Shown: positions 19,310-28,604, numbered from the stretch's first letter. The stretch is DNA of 64,000 nucleotides from Polynucleobacter sp. UK-Gri1-W3 (GCF_018881595.1 NZ_JACVQA010000010.1:24108-88107), one strand, 5' to 3'. The notes: a model not told the origin generated them from the sequence alone. Translations and numbers: made by a program.

Positions 19310-19888
19310 TTATTCTTGGGTCTTGGTAGCGCCCAGCAGAGTAGGTAAGAAGATCTCATTGACCAAAATAGGATGACTCTTTAATCGATAGAGGGTGCGT
19401 CGTGCCCACAAGGGTGAGCTCAAGGCGGCAGAGTGTTTAGAACATCTTTTCCAGAGCTCACTAGCTTTATCAAGGCGAGCAATATCGCGCGGCGGCTTTG
19501 CCTTAAAGTGTTTACGTGTTTTACTAAATAAGACAGCGCCCAAAGGTTTTGTACCTAAACGCAAAATTTGATGGTTACTGCCGCTAGAACTAAAGGTTGG
19601 AATAACGCTGCGCGCCATGACCAAGGGAATGCCATTTGAGCAGAGCAGTACTTCGCGTACTCTGCAACGTCTGATCTTGAAATGAAAATAGCGACTTTCG
19701 TCGCTATTGAGTGAATGAGGGCAGTCACGCAAAACCTGAACTTCTAGCTTTTGCCCAATTGCTTTCTCAATTTTTTGGGTGAGAGACCCGGTATCGCTAA
19801 GCCAAGGTTGCCACTCGCGTGGCGCCCGATGGATTTCACCGGAACCGACTCGATTCCATGCAGAACGGAGACGATTTCGGTGAATCAT
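19310..19888 (-). CDS. ubiC: Chorismate--pyruvate lyase
   Basis: Converts chorismate to 4-hydroxybenzoate and pyruvate, the first committed step of ubiquinone synthesis. The 192-residue protein has VREVLLCSNGIPLVMARSVIP, LGTKPLGAVLF and the C-terminal PLWARRTLYRLKSHPILVNEIFLP, all as in UbiC proteins. It lies downstream of the RNA helicase gene on the same strand with a two-base gap, so it may be co-transcribed with it. Confidence 0.9.
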   Translation of the reverse strand: MIHRNRLRSAWNRVGSGEIHRAPREWQPWLSDTGSLTQKIEKAIGQKLEVQVLRDCPHSLNSDESRYFHFKIRRCRVREVLLCSNGIPLVMARSVIPTFSSSGSNHQILRLGTKPLGAVLFSKTRKHFKAKPPRDIARLDKASELWKRCSKHSAALSSPLWARRTLYRLKSHPILVNEIFLPTLLGATKTQE

Positions 19889-19890
19889 TT

Positions 19891-21432
19891 TTAGCTACCG
19901 CTAAAGCTACGACGTTGACCGCCGGCCTTTGGTTTTGCAAAACGTGGGCCACCTGCAGGACGTGAATCTCCAGAGCGTGCCGGACGTGAATCAGCCGAAC
20001 GTGCAGGGCGTGAGTCAGCAGAACGTGCAGGACGTGAATCGCCTGAACGATCGCCACCAGCATTACCGCCACCGCCAAAGCGAGACTCTGAACGAGCGCC
20101 TGAGCCATAACGACCACCGCCGCCACCGCCAGAGCGATTTCCACCAAAGCCACCACCGGAACGACCGCCACCACCACCAGAGCGACCACCACCAGGGCGA
20201 CCACCGCCACCACCAAAGCTTGGCTTGGCTTGTGGCTCAAGACCAGCGATGACTGAAGCAACGATATCTTGCTGTGTAAAGCGTTCGATATTACGGATCT
20301 TGGCGCGATCACGATGTTCAACCAAGGTGATAGCAACACCATTGCGACCTGCACGACCTGTACGACCGATGCGATGTGTATAGTCTTCTGGTTTCATTGG
20401 CAAGCCAAAGTTAATCACGTGACTAATACGTGGCACATCAATACCACGAGCCGCTACGTCAGTTGCAACCAAAATCTTGGTATGACCTTTACGTAATGAC
20501 TCGAGACGACGCATACGCACAGCTTGAGGCATTGCACCGTGTAGAGCAGTAGCTTCGTAGCCATTTGCACGTAATGTATCGGCGATTTTTTCGCTTTCAA
20601 CTTGAGTACTTGCAAACACAACTGCTTGATCCAAATCGGCATCAGCCAAAATATGCTCAAGCAATTTATGCTTGTGTGACATGCTGTCAGCCCAATGTAA
20701 CTTCTGTTCAATGTTGGCGTGCTTTTCACCTGCATGAGCAAGTTCAACGCGCTTGGCATTTGTAGTCAACTCGTTTGCTAAAGACATAATCTTTGGCGCA
20801 AAAGTTGCAGAGAACATCAAAGTTTGGTTACGGCCTGCACAACGCTTATCAATTGCCTCGAGATCATCAGCAAATCCCATGTCGAGCATGCGATCGGCTT
20901 CGTCGATAACGAGTTGTTTTACATCGTCCAAGCGAATTGCTTTGCTATCGCACAAGTCGAGCAAACGACCTGGAGTTGCAACAACTAACAATGCACCTTT
21001 CAATGCCTGGATCTGCTTGCCGTATGGCATGCCACCCATAACAGTTGCGATACGGATACCTTTCATGCCGCGAACTAAGTTCACTGCATCGGCGGCAACC
21101 TGCTGAGCCAATTCACGAGTAGGGCAGAGCACTAACACTTTAGGTTGTGCGCGACCTGGTACAGGTGAGTTGTTCGGGTTGTCTTCGATGAGTTGATTAA
21201 TCAAAGGCAATAAAAAGGCTGCGGTTTTACCGCTACCGGTTTGGCTGCTGACCAATAAGTCACCACCAGCTAGGGCTGCAGGAATAACCTGAGCTTGCAC
21301 GGCAGTAGCTTGGGTATAACCCAGTTCAGCAACGTTTTTGAGGAGTGATGCCGCTAAGGCAAAATTCTGGAATTCAGTTCCAGCGCTATTTGAGTCTTTC
21401 GACTCGTGTTTAGTTTCTTTAGAAAAAGTCAT
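19891..21432 (-). CDS. rhlE: DEAD-box RNA helicase, RhlE type, with Gly/Arg-rich tail
   Basis: ATP-dependent RNA helicase for RNA remodelling, ribosome assembly and decay. The Q motif precedes SQTGSGKTAA, PTRELAQQ, DEAD, SATF and HRIGRTGRAG. From about residue 390 a low-complexity tail begins, first glycine/arginine rich (GGGRPGGGRSGGGGGR) and then an eight-residue S-A-D-S-R-P-A-R repeat; such tails bind RNA. I use the ATG at 21432: an ATG four codons upstream directly abuts the AAGGGG ribosome site and cannot use it. The ribosome site lies in a hairpin, so translation may be controlled by RNA structure. Confidence 0.92.
   Translation of the reverse strand: MTFSKETKHESKDSNSAGTEFQNFALAASLLKNVAELGYTQATAVQAQVIPAALAGGDLLVSSQTGSGKTAAFLLPLINQLIEDNPNNSPVPGRAQPKVLVLCPTRELAQQVAADAVNLVRGMKGIRIATVMGGMPYGKQIQALKGALLVVATPGRLLDLCDSKAIRLDDVKQLVIDEADRMLDMGFADDLEAIDKRCAGRNQTLMFSATFAPKIMSLANELTTNAKRVELAHAGEKHANIEQKLHWADSMSHKHKLLEHILADADLDQAVVFASTQVESEKIADTLRANGYEATALHGAMPQAVRMRRLESLRKGHTKILVATDVAARGIDVPRISHVINFGLPMKPEDYTHRIGRTGRAGRNGVAITLVEHRDRAKIRNIERFTQQDIVASVIAGLEPQAKPSFGGGGGRPGGGRSGGGGGRSGGGFGGNRSGGGGGGRYGSGARSESRFGGGGNAGGDRSGDSRPARSADSRPARSADSRPARSGDSRPAGGPRFAKPKAGGQRRSFSGS
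19958..20053. repeat. Four 24-bp tandem repeats in the helicase tail
   Basis: Imperfect 24-base units that differ mainly at synonymous positions, encoding the repeated eight-residue S-R-P-A-R-S-x-D tail of the helicase. The unit number is likely variable between strains. Confidence 0.75.
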
Positions 21433-21440
21433 GCTATTAC

Positions 21441-21519
21441 ACATCCCCTTTAAGGGATGTCTCCGTATGTTGCACCCATGGTTTTTTATAGGGTGCGATG
21501 GTCAAGGGCATCGACCATC
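21441..21519 (-). promoter_or_regulatory. Structured 5' leader of the helicase mRNA with sequestered ribosome site
   Basis: Three successive perfect inverted repeats occupy the leader. Going toward the start codon they are GATGGTC/GACCATC (21497-21519), GCACCC/GGGTGC (21472-21496) and ACATCCC/GGGATGT (21441-21460). The last one contains the AAGGGG ribosome site in its 3' arm. This suggests translation control by temperature or by the helicase itself. Confidence 0.6.
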
Positions 21520-21624
21520 AGACAAGCGGCAGCGCGTTTTTTACCTTCGGTGTTTATGACTTCTAAACGGTACGCTGAAATAGAGCTGGGGGGCGATGAA
21601 TCAAATTGCTTTAAAAAGCCTCCT

Positions 21625-21653
21625 ATTATGGCATTTTAAGCACTCGATTACAA
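21625..21653 (-). promoter_or_regulatory. Promoter of the helicase gene
   Basis: Minus-strand TTGTAA (21648-21653) and CATAAT (21625-21630) are separated by 17 bases. The expected transcript start near 21618 gives a 5' leader of about 185 bases. Confidence 0.6.
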
Positions 21654-21683
21654 GGGTTTTCCCGACTTAATTATGATAACGGG

Positions 21684-22361
21684 ATGGAATGGCTTTCATT
21701 TGGTCTTTTATCGCCAGCTAATGCTGGAATCGTAGATTTCTCAAGTTATCTACTGGGGACCTTATTTGTTATTTTATTACCCGGCCCAAACTCGCTTTAT
21801 GTTCTAACCATTGCTCTTGAAAAGGGTTGGCGCTTCGGCGCATGGGGAGCGCTTGGTGTATTTGTTGGAGATTCATTACTCATGATTGCTGTGGCTTTGG
21901 GTGCTGCATCGCTCCTGATGTCATCGCCGATGGTCTTCAGTTTTGTGCGCACCTTAGGCGCTGTTTACTTGGCTTGGATGGGTTTTGGGCTGCTGCGAAA
22001 CGGGCAACAGCGTTGGTTGATGAAGCAGGGTGCAAAACCCCCTGAGATTCAAATGCGTTTGATGCAATTACATCCGCTATTTGCTGCACTAACCTTATCG
22101 TTAACAAACCCCAAGGCTATTTTTTTCTTTATTGCCTTTTTTTCGCAGTTTATTCGTCCGGATTTTGAAAGTCCTACACATACCTTTTTCTATCTCGCAA
22201 TTGTTCTGCAGATGATGAGCATGGCTTATTTGGCCAGTCTGATTTTCGTAGGACAAATTTTCTTAAAATTCTTTCAGCATCAACCCCGTCTTGCATCAGC
22301 CTTATGGATGTTTGCTGGAATCTTGTTTATTGGTTTTGCATTTCGTCTACTGCTTGCGTAA
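21684..22361 (+). CDS. LysE/RhtB-family amino acid exporter, LeuE-like
   Basis: A 225-residue inner-membrane protein with six hydrophobic segments. The family signature VILLPGPNSLYVLTIALEKGWRFGAWGALGVFVGDSLLM is near the N-terminus and LSLTNPKAIFFFIAFFSQF lies mid-protein. Overall it follows E. coli LeuE (YeaS), a leucine and neutral amino acid exporter. It stands alone between the helicase promoter and a convergent aldehyde dehydrogenase. The precise substrate is inferred from similarity only. Confidence 0.88.
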   Translation: MEWLSFGLLSPANAGIVDFSSYLLGTLFVILLPGPNSLYVLTIALEKGWRFGAWGALGVFVGDSLLMIAVALGAASLLMSSPMVFSFVRTLGAVYLAWMGFGLLRNGQQRWLMKQGAKPPEIQMRLMQLHPLFAALTLSLTNPKAIFFFIAFFSQFIRPDFESPTHTFFYLAIVLQMMSMAYLASLIFVGQIFLKFFQHQPRLASALWMFAGILFIGFAFRLLLA

Positions 22362-22368
22362 GACATCC

Positions 22369-23766
22369 TTACTTCAAATACCGTAGCAGCCACTCAGTCA
22401 TTTTTCCATAAGGAGGGCGCGCTGTTTTGGTTCCTTTAAACAGGTTTAAGCCAAAGAAGCCGCGTACCTCTAGAATAGATTTTTGATGGCTAAAAGTATC
22501 AAAGCCAGCTTTGCCGTGATAGCTTCCCATACCGCTAGGACCAACACCCCCAAAAGGCAAGTCTTCAATGGTGATATGTAAGAGTGTGTCGTTAACAGTG
22601 ACACCACCAGAACGAGTTTCATCTAAGACCCGCTTCATATTCTTCTTATCTTTACCAAACCAATAAAGAGCCAGGGGGCTAGGTTTGTTATTTACATATG
22701 CAATCGCAGCGGAAGTATCTGCAACGGTGACGATTGGCAAAATAGGCCCAAAGATTTCTTCATGAAGAACGCGAGCCTCTTGTGGAACATTGATCAATGC
22801 AATTGGCTCGAATGGCCTTGCGCCAGCACCAGGGTTGTTAAGTAAAGGAATCACTTTTGCACCGCGGTCTAGCGCATCACTCACTAAGTGTTGCCAGTAC
22901 TCTAGCTGTCTTTCATCAATTGGTCCGGTTAGCTCTTCCGGGTTGCTAAATTGAATTTGCGCTGCAGCTTGCAATTCCTGGATGAATTCCTCCTGAATGC
23001 TTTGATTAAGCAATACATAGTCTGGAGCGATACAGGTTTGCCCACTATTGAGTAACTTGCCATAAACAATCGAGGCGGCAGCATCTTTGAGCTTTGCGCT
23101 CTGATCAATAATCACAGGGGTAGTGCCGCCTAATTCTAAGGTGACTGGCGTGAGATTTTCTGCTGCGGCACGCATCACTTTTTTACCGATAGCGCCTGAG
23201 CCAGTAAAGAAAAGATGATCAAAGGGCAGGGCGGCAAATTGCTCGGCGACCTCTGGGCCACCGGTAGTGACACAGAATTCGCTTGGATGAAAATATTCTT
23301 GTATTAGGCTGGCGATAAAGCCTGAAGTGCGCGAGCTTCGTTCAGATGGTTTTAGCCAAACACGATTACCAGCAGCAAATGCAGCAATGGCTGGAATGAG
23401 GGTCAACTGAACGGGGTAGTTCCAGGGGCTCAGAATACCGATTACTCCAAGAGACTGGCTTTCAACCCAAGCTTGTGAGGCGCCCATATGAAACGGCACA
23501 TCTCTTTGCTCCGGCTTCATCCACTCTTTGAGGTGCTTACGCGTGTGCTTGCATGCCTGATAAATCATCTGGCATTCCGCAAGCCGCGTCTCCACTGGGT
23601 GGCGCACACCAAAGTCCGCCATGAGGGCTTTAGAGATTTTTTCTTCATTTGCTTCAATCATTTTTTCAATGCGAGCAATTCGATCTAACCTCACTTCGAG
23701 TGTAGGATTTGGTTCAGCAGCGTAGGCTGCTTTCATTTCATCGAGCTGGATAGTGAAGCGGTTCAT
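22369..23766 (-). CDS. Aldehyde dehydrogenase, coniferyl aldehyde dehydrogenase type
   Basis: A 465-residue NAD(P)-dependent aldehyde dehydrogenase of the class 3-like, C-terminally anchored type. Asn116 in SPWNYP, Glu211 in LELGG and the nucleophile Cys245 in NSGQTCIAPDYVL are in place, and FTGSGAIGKKVM binds the cofactor. Sequence features (IAPDYVL, the short N-terminus, RPPYGKMTEWLLRYLK at the end) resemble CalB coniferyl aldehyde dehydrogenases, which oxidise lignin-derived or long-chain aldehydes. No aromatic-degradation genes lie nearby, so the natural substrate is uncertain. Confidence 0.88.
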   Translation of the reverse strand: MNRFTIQLDEMKAAYAAEPNPTLEVRLDRIARIEKMIEANEEKISKALMADFGVRHPVETRLAECQMIYQACKHTRKHLKEWMKPEQRDVPFHMGASQAWVESQSLGVIGILSPWNYPVQLTLIPAIAAFAAGNRVWLKPSERSSRTSGFIASLIQEYFHPSEFCVTTGGPEVAEQFAALPFDHLFFTGSGAIGKKVMRAAAENLTPVTLELGGTTPVIIDQSAKLKDAAASIVYGKLLNSGQTCIAPDYVLLNQSIQEEFIQELQAAAQIQFSNPEELTGPIDERQLEYWQHLVSDALDRGAKVIPLLNNPGAGARPFEPIALINVPQEARVLHEEIFGPILPIVTVADTSAAIAYVNNKPSPLALYWFGKDKKNMKRVLDETRSGGVTVNDTLLHITIEDLPFGGVGPSGMGSYHGKAGFDTFSHQKSILEVRGFFGLNLFKGTKTARPPYGKMTEWLLRYLK

Positions 23767-23815
23767 AGTGGATTAATAGTTGGCAGGCATTTGAATAAGG
23801 CATTAGGATAAAGCC

Positions 23816-24388
23816 ATGGATACAAATTTAGAAAAAAATGAACCCGTTTTAGAGCGCACCACCTTGGGTGGGGGCTGTTTTTGGTGTCTTGAAGCCGTTT
23901 ACCAGCAAATTTCTGGGGTTCGGTCTGTAGTTTCTGGCTATGCCGGGGGCGCAAGACCCAATCCAACCTATGAGGCGGTCTGCACTGGCGTGTCTGGCCA
24001 CGCAGAGATTGTGGATGTCATGTTTGATCCGCAAGTGGTTTCATTTCGAGACTTGCTAGAAATCTTTTTCGTGATTCATGATCCAACCACCTTGAACTAT
24101 CAAGGCAATGATCATGGGACGCAATATCGCTCGGTGATTTTTACTCATAACGAAAAGCAAGCTCAGATTGCCCATGAAGTAGTGCAAGAGCTTGAGGATT
24201 CTAAAATCTACTCTAATCCCGTCGTGACACAGATCGATGCTGCGCCAATTATTTATCCAGCGGAAGACTATCACCAGAATTATTTCCAGCAGCACCCCAA
24301 TCAAGGGTATTGCATGGCAGTAGTTGCGCCTAAGCTTGCTAAATTTAGAGCGAAATTTAAATCGTTGATAGCGCCCCAATATTCCTGA
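23816..24388 (+). CDS. msrA: Peptide-methionine (S)-S-oxide reductase
   Basis: Repairs methionine-S-sulfoxide in proteins. The 190-residue protein carries TLGGGCFWCLEAVYQQISGV with catalytic Cys21, SGYAGG, GNDHGTQYRSVIF and EDYHQNYFQQHPNQGYC near the end, where resolving cysteine candidates occur. It is divergent from the aldehyde dehydrogenase gene with 49 bases between them and convergent with pdxH. Confidence 0.95.
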   Translation: MDTNLEKNEPVLERTTLGGGCFWCLEAVYQQISGVRSVVSGYAGGARPNPTYEAVCTGVSGHAEIVDVMFDPQVVSFRDLLEIFFVIHDPTTLNYQGNDHGTQYRSVIFTHNEKQAQIAHEVVQELEDSKIYSNPVVTQIDAAPIIYPAEDYHQNYFQQHPNQGYCMAVVAPKLAKFRAKFKSLIAPQYS

Positions 24389-24403
24389 GGCATTTCAAAA
24401 GTG

Positions 24404-25039
24404 TTAAGGGGCTAGGCGATTAACCTGCCAGCTAGTTCCCTCTAGTTTGTAATGCATGCGGTCATGCAGTCTAGAGGGGCGGCCTTGCCAGAATTCAATT
24501 TCAGTAGGGCGTAAGCGATAGCCACCCCAATGCTCAGGGCGGGGAGGTGAATCACCAAATTCTTCTTTAAAGCGCTTTTCAGCCTCTTCCAAAAATTCAC
24601 GATTTGGAATGGCAGCGCTCTGGGGGGAGGCCCAAGCACCGATTCTGGAGGCTGCTGGACGAGAATGAAAGTACTCATCACTCTCAGCGGCGCTTACCCG
24701 TTCAACGAGCCCTTGAATGCGTACCTGACGTTCTAACTCATGCCAATGAAAGAGTAAGGCAGCTTGTGGGCGAATCGCCAAATCTCGACCCTTTTGACTC
24801 TCGTAATTAGTGAAAAAGGTGAAGCCGTTTTGGTCTGCGCCTTTTAGTAAGACAATACGGGCTGATGGATTTCCGGCCTGATCCGCAGTTGCTAGACTCA
24901 TAGAGTTGGGTTCCGGGCACTCTGCCTTTACAGCTTGATCAAACCAAAGCCTAAAAAGTTGTAGAGGATCATGAGGAACCTCGGTCTCGGAGAGCTGACC
25001 AAAGGTATAGTTTTTGCGAAGTTGTGCAATGGAGTCCAT
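24404..25039 (-). CDS. pdxH: Pyridoxamine 5'-phosphate oxidase
   Basis: FMN enzyme that oxidises pyridoxine or pyridoxamine phosphate to pyridoxal phosphate. The 211-residue length is normal. The N-terminal [78 protein letters not shown] and the C-terminal [21 protein letters not shown] are all family blocks. PLP made here would serve the decarboxylase and other enzymes, but there is no operon link. Confidence 0.95.
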   Translation of the reverse strand: MDSIAQLRKNYTFGQLSETEVPHDPLQLFRLWFDQAVKAECPEPNSMSLATADQAGNPSARIVLLKGADQNGFTFFTNYESQKGRDLAIRPQAALLFHWHELERQVRIQGLVERVSAAESDEYFHSRPAASRIGAWASPQSAAIPNREFLEEAEKRFKEEFGDSPPRPEHWGGYRLRPTEIEFWQGRPSRLHDRMHYKLEGTSWQVNRLAP

Positions 25040-25061
25040 TCATTCAGTATAAAGAAAAGCT

Positions 25062-25811
25062 ATGGCAGAAGACAAGGTAGAAGAAAGCTTGGAAAATCGA
25101 CGTTTCGGGGGAGTCTCGCGACTCTATGGGCCAGAGCTGCGCGAACGCTTTCTAAATGCAACAGTTGTCGTCGCTGGTTTAGGTGGGGTTGGATCTTGGG
25201 CGGCTGAAGCTCTAGCTCGCACTGGAATTGGACATCTTGTGCTCATTGATTTTGATCATATTGCTGAAAGTAATACCAATCGACAAGTGCATGCCTTAGA
25301 AGGGCAGTATGGAAAAGCAAAAGTCGAAGCGATGAGGGAGCGCATTCTGCAGATTAATCCGGAGATCAAGTTGACTTCTTGCGACGAATTCTTGGAGCCG
25401 GAAAACCTAGATCAACTCATTCCTGAAAATGCTCTGGTTTTAGATGCTACAGATTCAGTGCAAACTAAGATTGCCTTATCTGTATGGGCTGTTAAAAATA
25501 ATCGTTCTTTAGTCATGTGTGGTGCCGCTGGTGGAAAGTCAGATCCAACATCAGTACGTTGTGATGATCTATCCCGTACCGAACAAGATGCCTTGTTGGC
25601 CAAGGTCCGCCAAGGACTTAGACAGGATCATGGCTTCTCCAGAAACCTCAAGAAGAAAATTGGCATTCGTGCAGTCTATTCACATGAGCCGCGGGCTGGA
25701 GCTTCCAGTGGGGGTTTAGCCTGCTCGGGATACGGTTCCACTGTGATGGTCACTGCTGCCTGTGGACTGGCTGCTGCTGCAGAAGTCCTCAATCTCATCT
25801 CCACGCAGTAA
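25062..25811 (+). CDS. tcdA: tRNA threonylcarbamoyladenosine dehydratase
   Basis: ThiF/E1-like ATP-dependent enzyme that cyclises t6A37 to ct6A in tRNAs. The 249-residue protein has RLYGPELRERF, the nucleotide loop VAGLGGVGSWAAEALARTG (Gly39 to Ser45), DFDHIAESNTNRQ, DATDSVQTK and the C-terminal GGLACSGYGSTVMVTAACGL. This pattern is typical of TcdA (CsdL, YgdL) rather than ThiF or MoeB. It is divergent from pdxH with 22 bases between starts. Confidence 0.92.
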   Translation: MAEDKVEESLENRRFGGVSRLYGPELRERFLNATVVVAGLGGVGSWAAEALARTGIGHLVLIDFDHIAESNTNRQVHALEGQYGKAKVEAMRERILQINPEIKLTSCDEFLEPENLDQLIPENALVLDATDSVQTKIALSVWAVKNNRSLVMCGAAGGKSDPTSVRCDDLSRTEQDALLAKVRQGLRQDHGFSRNLKKKIGIRAVYSHEPRAGASSGGLACSGYGSTVMVTAACGLAAAAEVLNLISTQ

Positions 25812-25863
25812 ATTTTTCTTAAAAATACTGTAAATCCTTAAGGGGATTCCCTGTAGGAAATTA

Positions 25864-26049
25864 CTGATTCTTTTGCAATCAGAAATAATTTATTTCAAAC
25901 TCTGCGTTGATTTCAAAGACATTTCAATATTTGTCTGCATAGATTTATTCATTTAATCACTTTAGTAATTTTTCTCCCCTAGTGCTCATCACCAGTCCTC
26001 CCTAGACTTTGCTCCGTTGGCAAGTTGCCAATGACAAATCGAAAGGAGG
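25864..26049 (+). promoter_or_regulatory. Leader and control region of the permease-ald operon
   Basis: A 244-base gap. A CTGATT/AATCAG inverted repeat (25864-25882) could be an Lrp-like site. Nearer the gene, TTGGCAA-G-TTGCCAA (26017-26031) is a perfect dyad, and CCTCC (25997-26001) can pair with the GGAGG of the ribosome site (26045-26049), enclosing that hairpin. Confidence 0.4.
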
Positions 26050-26055
26050 TCTCCC

Positions 26056-27438
26056 TTGCAGACTGAACACTCTGGCTTAAAACGTCACCTCAAAGTACGG
26101 CATATTCGTTTGATGGCCTTAGGCTCAACGATCGGCGTTGGATTATTTTTAGGGTCGGCAAGCGCAATTCAAATAGCAGGCCCATCCATTCTGCTGGGTT
26201 ATTTGCTGGCAGGCATTGTTGCCTTCATCGTCTTGCGCACCCTTGGTGAGATGGCGGTGCATGAACCTGTGGCGGGTTCTTTTGCGGCATATGCCAATAC
26301 CTATGTGGGTCCCCTGGCGGGCTATATGGTGGGTTGGGGTTATTGGACCTACTGGATCGTAGTTGGTATTGCAGAAGTTACCGCTGTCGGTATTTATATG
26401 GGAATTTGGTTTCCTGAGACACCGCAATGGATCTGGGCACTTTCTTCTATTGTGATGATGGGTTTAATCAATCTTATTGCGGTAAAGGTATTTGGTGAGT
26501 TTGAGTTTTGGTTTGCTCTGATCAAGGTAGTTGCTATTGTCGCGATGATTGCACTCGGAGGCTCAGTCATTTTGTTTGGCTTTACCAATGATTGGCAGCC
26601 GATTGGCCTGAGTAATTTATGGCAACACGGTGGATTTTTTCCAAATGGCATTAGCGGGATGTTGCTGTCACTGCAAATGGTCTTATTTGCTTATGTGGGT
26701 ATAGAAATGATCGGCCTTTCTGCAGGTGAAGCAGAGAACCCCTACAAAACGATTCCGATGGCCATTGATTCTTTGGCTTGGCGTATTTTGATCTTCTATA
26801 TGGGTGCGATCCTAGTCATCCTGGCAATCTTCCCTTGGAATCAAGTGGGGCAGCAGGGCAGTCCCTTCGTGGTGATGTTCGAGCGATTGGGTTTGCGGGA
26901 GGCAGCGGGCTTGATTAACTTTGTGGTGATCACAGCGGCCCTCTCTTCTTGTAATGCAGGCATCTTTAGTGGTGGTCGTTTGTTGTACTCCCTATCATCA
27001 AACGGATATGCCCCAAAATCCTTTTCAAAACTTTCTAAGTATGGCGTTCCCCATCGGGCTGTAGTGGCTACGGTCGGGGTCTGTATGTCAGGTGTAGTAC
27101 TGAACTACTTTGTACCTGATAAGGCCTTTCAATACATCATGGCTGCAGTGACCTTTATCGGTTTGATGGTTTGGATTGCCATCTTGATTACACAGATCAA
27201 ATTCCGTCACTCGCTTTCTAAATCCCAAGTAGCTCAGTTGGGGTATCGCGCTCCTTGGTGGCCCTATTCGTCGTGGTTTGCTCTGGCATTTATTGGTTTT
27301 GTAGTGGTGCTGATGGGCTTTCATGAGGATGCACGGATCGCCTTAATAGTGGGCCCGTGTTTATTGGGGGTGTATCTCGTGATGTTTTATGTCATGGGTT
27401 TACATCGCAAAACAGCAATCAAGTGTGATTTTAAATAA
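26056..27438 (+). CDS. APC-family amino acid permease, probably for alanine
   Basis: A 460-residue inner-membrane amino acid:proton symporter with about twelve helices. The family signature RHIRLMALGSTIGVGLFLGSASAIQIAGPSI opens helix 1, and GEMAVHEPVAGSFAAYA and FAYVGIEMIGLSAGEAENP follow, as in the AAT group (CycA, ProY, GabP relatives). The start is TTG at 26056, seven bases after a strong AAGGAGG. Alanine dehydrogenase begins 12 bases after the stop, so uptake and oxidation of alanine as a nitrogen and carbon source is the likely role. Confidence 0.9.
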   Translation: MQTEHSGLKRHLKVRHIRLMALGSTIGVGLFLGSASAIQIAGPSILLGYLLAGIVAFIVLRTLGEMAVHEPVAGSFAAYANTYVGPLAGYMVGWGYWTYWIVVGIAEVTAVGIYMGIWFPETPQWIWALSSIVMMGLINLIAVKVFGEFEFWFALIKVVAIVAMIALGGSVILFGFTNDWQPIGLSNLWQHGGFFPNGISGMLLSLQMVLFAYVGIEMIGLSAGEAENPYKTIPMAIDSLAWRILIFYMGAILVILAIFPWNQVGQQGSPFVVMFERLGLREAAGLINFVVITAALSSCNAGIFSGGRLLYSLSSNGYAPKSFSKLSKYGVPHRAVVATVGVCMSGVVLNYFVPDKAFQYIMAAVTFIGLMVWIAILITQIKFRHSLSKSQVAQLGYRAPWWPYSSWFALAFIGFVVVLMGFHEDARIALIVGPCLLGVYLVMFYVMGLHRKTAIKCDFK

Positions 27439-27450
27439 TAGGAGATAGCA

Positions 27451-28569
27451 ATGATTATTGGCATACCTCAAGAAGTAAAAAATAATGAGTTTCGAGTAGG
27501 ATTAACACCGGGCAATGTCAGTGGACTTTGTAGGCAAGGACACTCTGTTCTGATTCAGCGAGGCGCAGGCGAACAGATTGGTTTAAGTGATGAAGCATAT
27601 CGCCTTGCTGGCGCTAGCCTAATTAATAGTGCAGCAGAAGTGTTTCAAAAGGCGGAGATGATTGTGAAGGTCAAAGAGCCTCAGGCGCAGGAGTGTGCGA
27701 TGTTGCGCGAGGATCAAATTCTCTTTACCTATTTGCATTTAGCTCCAGATCCTGCGCAGACAAAGGCCTTATTGCAATCGGGGGCGACTTGCATTGCCTA
27801 TGAAACTGTCACCGCTCTCAATGGTGCCCTGCCGCTATTGGCACCCATGAGTGAAGTCGCCGGTCGGATGTCAATTCAGGCTGCCGCATCACATTTAGAA
27901 AAGACGAATGGCGGTATGGGCGTTCTGATGGCTGGAGTTCCTGGAGTCTCGCCAGCAAAAATTGTTATTTTGGGAGCCGGTGTAGTGGGTCGCAATGCCC
28001 TGCAAATGGCAGTAGGAATGGGCGCTGATGTTTGCATCTTTGATCGTGATGTTGAGCGCTTGCGTCAAATCGACATGTTCTATGGCAATCGTGTGAGAAC
28101 TTTTTATTCGGATACCTTACTGATTGAGCAAGAGATATGTGAGGCAGATGTTGTGATTGGAGCAGTACTTCTCCCCGGTGCTGCAGCCCCTAAATTGGTA
28201 TCGCATGACATGATCAAAAAAATGAAACAAGGATCGGTGGTGGTAGATGTCGCCATTGATCAGGGCGGATGTTTTGAAACTTCGAAGCCCACTACCCATG
28301 CAGACCCAACCTATGTGGTGGATGGCGTAATTCATTACTGTGTTGCCAATATGCCAGGAGCAGTAGCGAGAACATCTACCTTTGCGCTAACCAACGCCAC
28401 TTATCCATTTGTGGAGGCCTTAGCAAACCGTGGGGTGATGAAGGCGCTATCGATTGATCATCACTTGCGTAATGGCCTAAGTGTCCATAAAGGAGTGCTG
28501 ACCTCTGAACCAGTTGGGAAAGCGCAAGGACTCAACTTTGCCTCTGCAGAGGAGTTATTGGTGGCATAG
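27451..28569 (+). CDS. ald: Alanine dehydrogenase
   Basis: NAD-dependent oxidative deamination of L-alanine to pyruvate and ammonia. The 372-residue protein starts MIIGIPQEVKNNEFRVGLTP and has the catalytic lysine in VKVKEPQ, His96 in TYLHLAPD, the Rossmann loop VILGAGVVGRNAL and VVDVAIDQGGC with the catalytic aspartate. A GGAGAT ribosome site lies upstream. It is the second gene after the permease, consistent with catabolic alanine use. Confidence 0.95.
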   Translation: MIIGIPQEVKNNEFRVGLTPGNVSGLCRQGHSVLIQRGAGEQIGLSDEAYRLAGASLINSAAEVFQKAEMIVKVKEPQAQECAMLREDQILFTYLHLAPDPAQTKALLQSGATCIAYETVTALNGALPLLAPMSEVAGRMSIQAAASHLEKTNGGMGVLMAGVPGVSPAKIVILGAGVVGRNALQMAVGMGADVCIFDRDVERLRQIDMFYGNRVRTFYSDTLLIEQEICEADVVIGAVLLPGAAAPKLVSHDMIKKMKQGSVVVDVAIDQGGCFETSKPTTHADPTYVVDGVIHYCVANMPGAVARTSTFALTNATYPFVEALANRGVMKALSIDHHLRNGLSVHKGVLTSEPVGKAQGLNFASAEELLVA

Positions 28570-28604
28570 CAATATATTTACAAAATGGATGGGTCTGGTG
28601 AGTA

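Noticed and set aside
19958..20053. Regular 24-bp repeats considered as a CRISPR array
   Set aside because: There are no spacers; the repeats are contiguous and in frame within the helicase coding sequence.
19836..20354. Long open frames on both strands across the helicase tail
   Set aside because: The Gly/Arg-rich repeat DNA is open in several frames; the alternative translations are low-complexity (Val/Ala or His/Gln runs) and have no ribosome sites.
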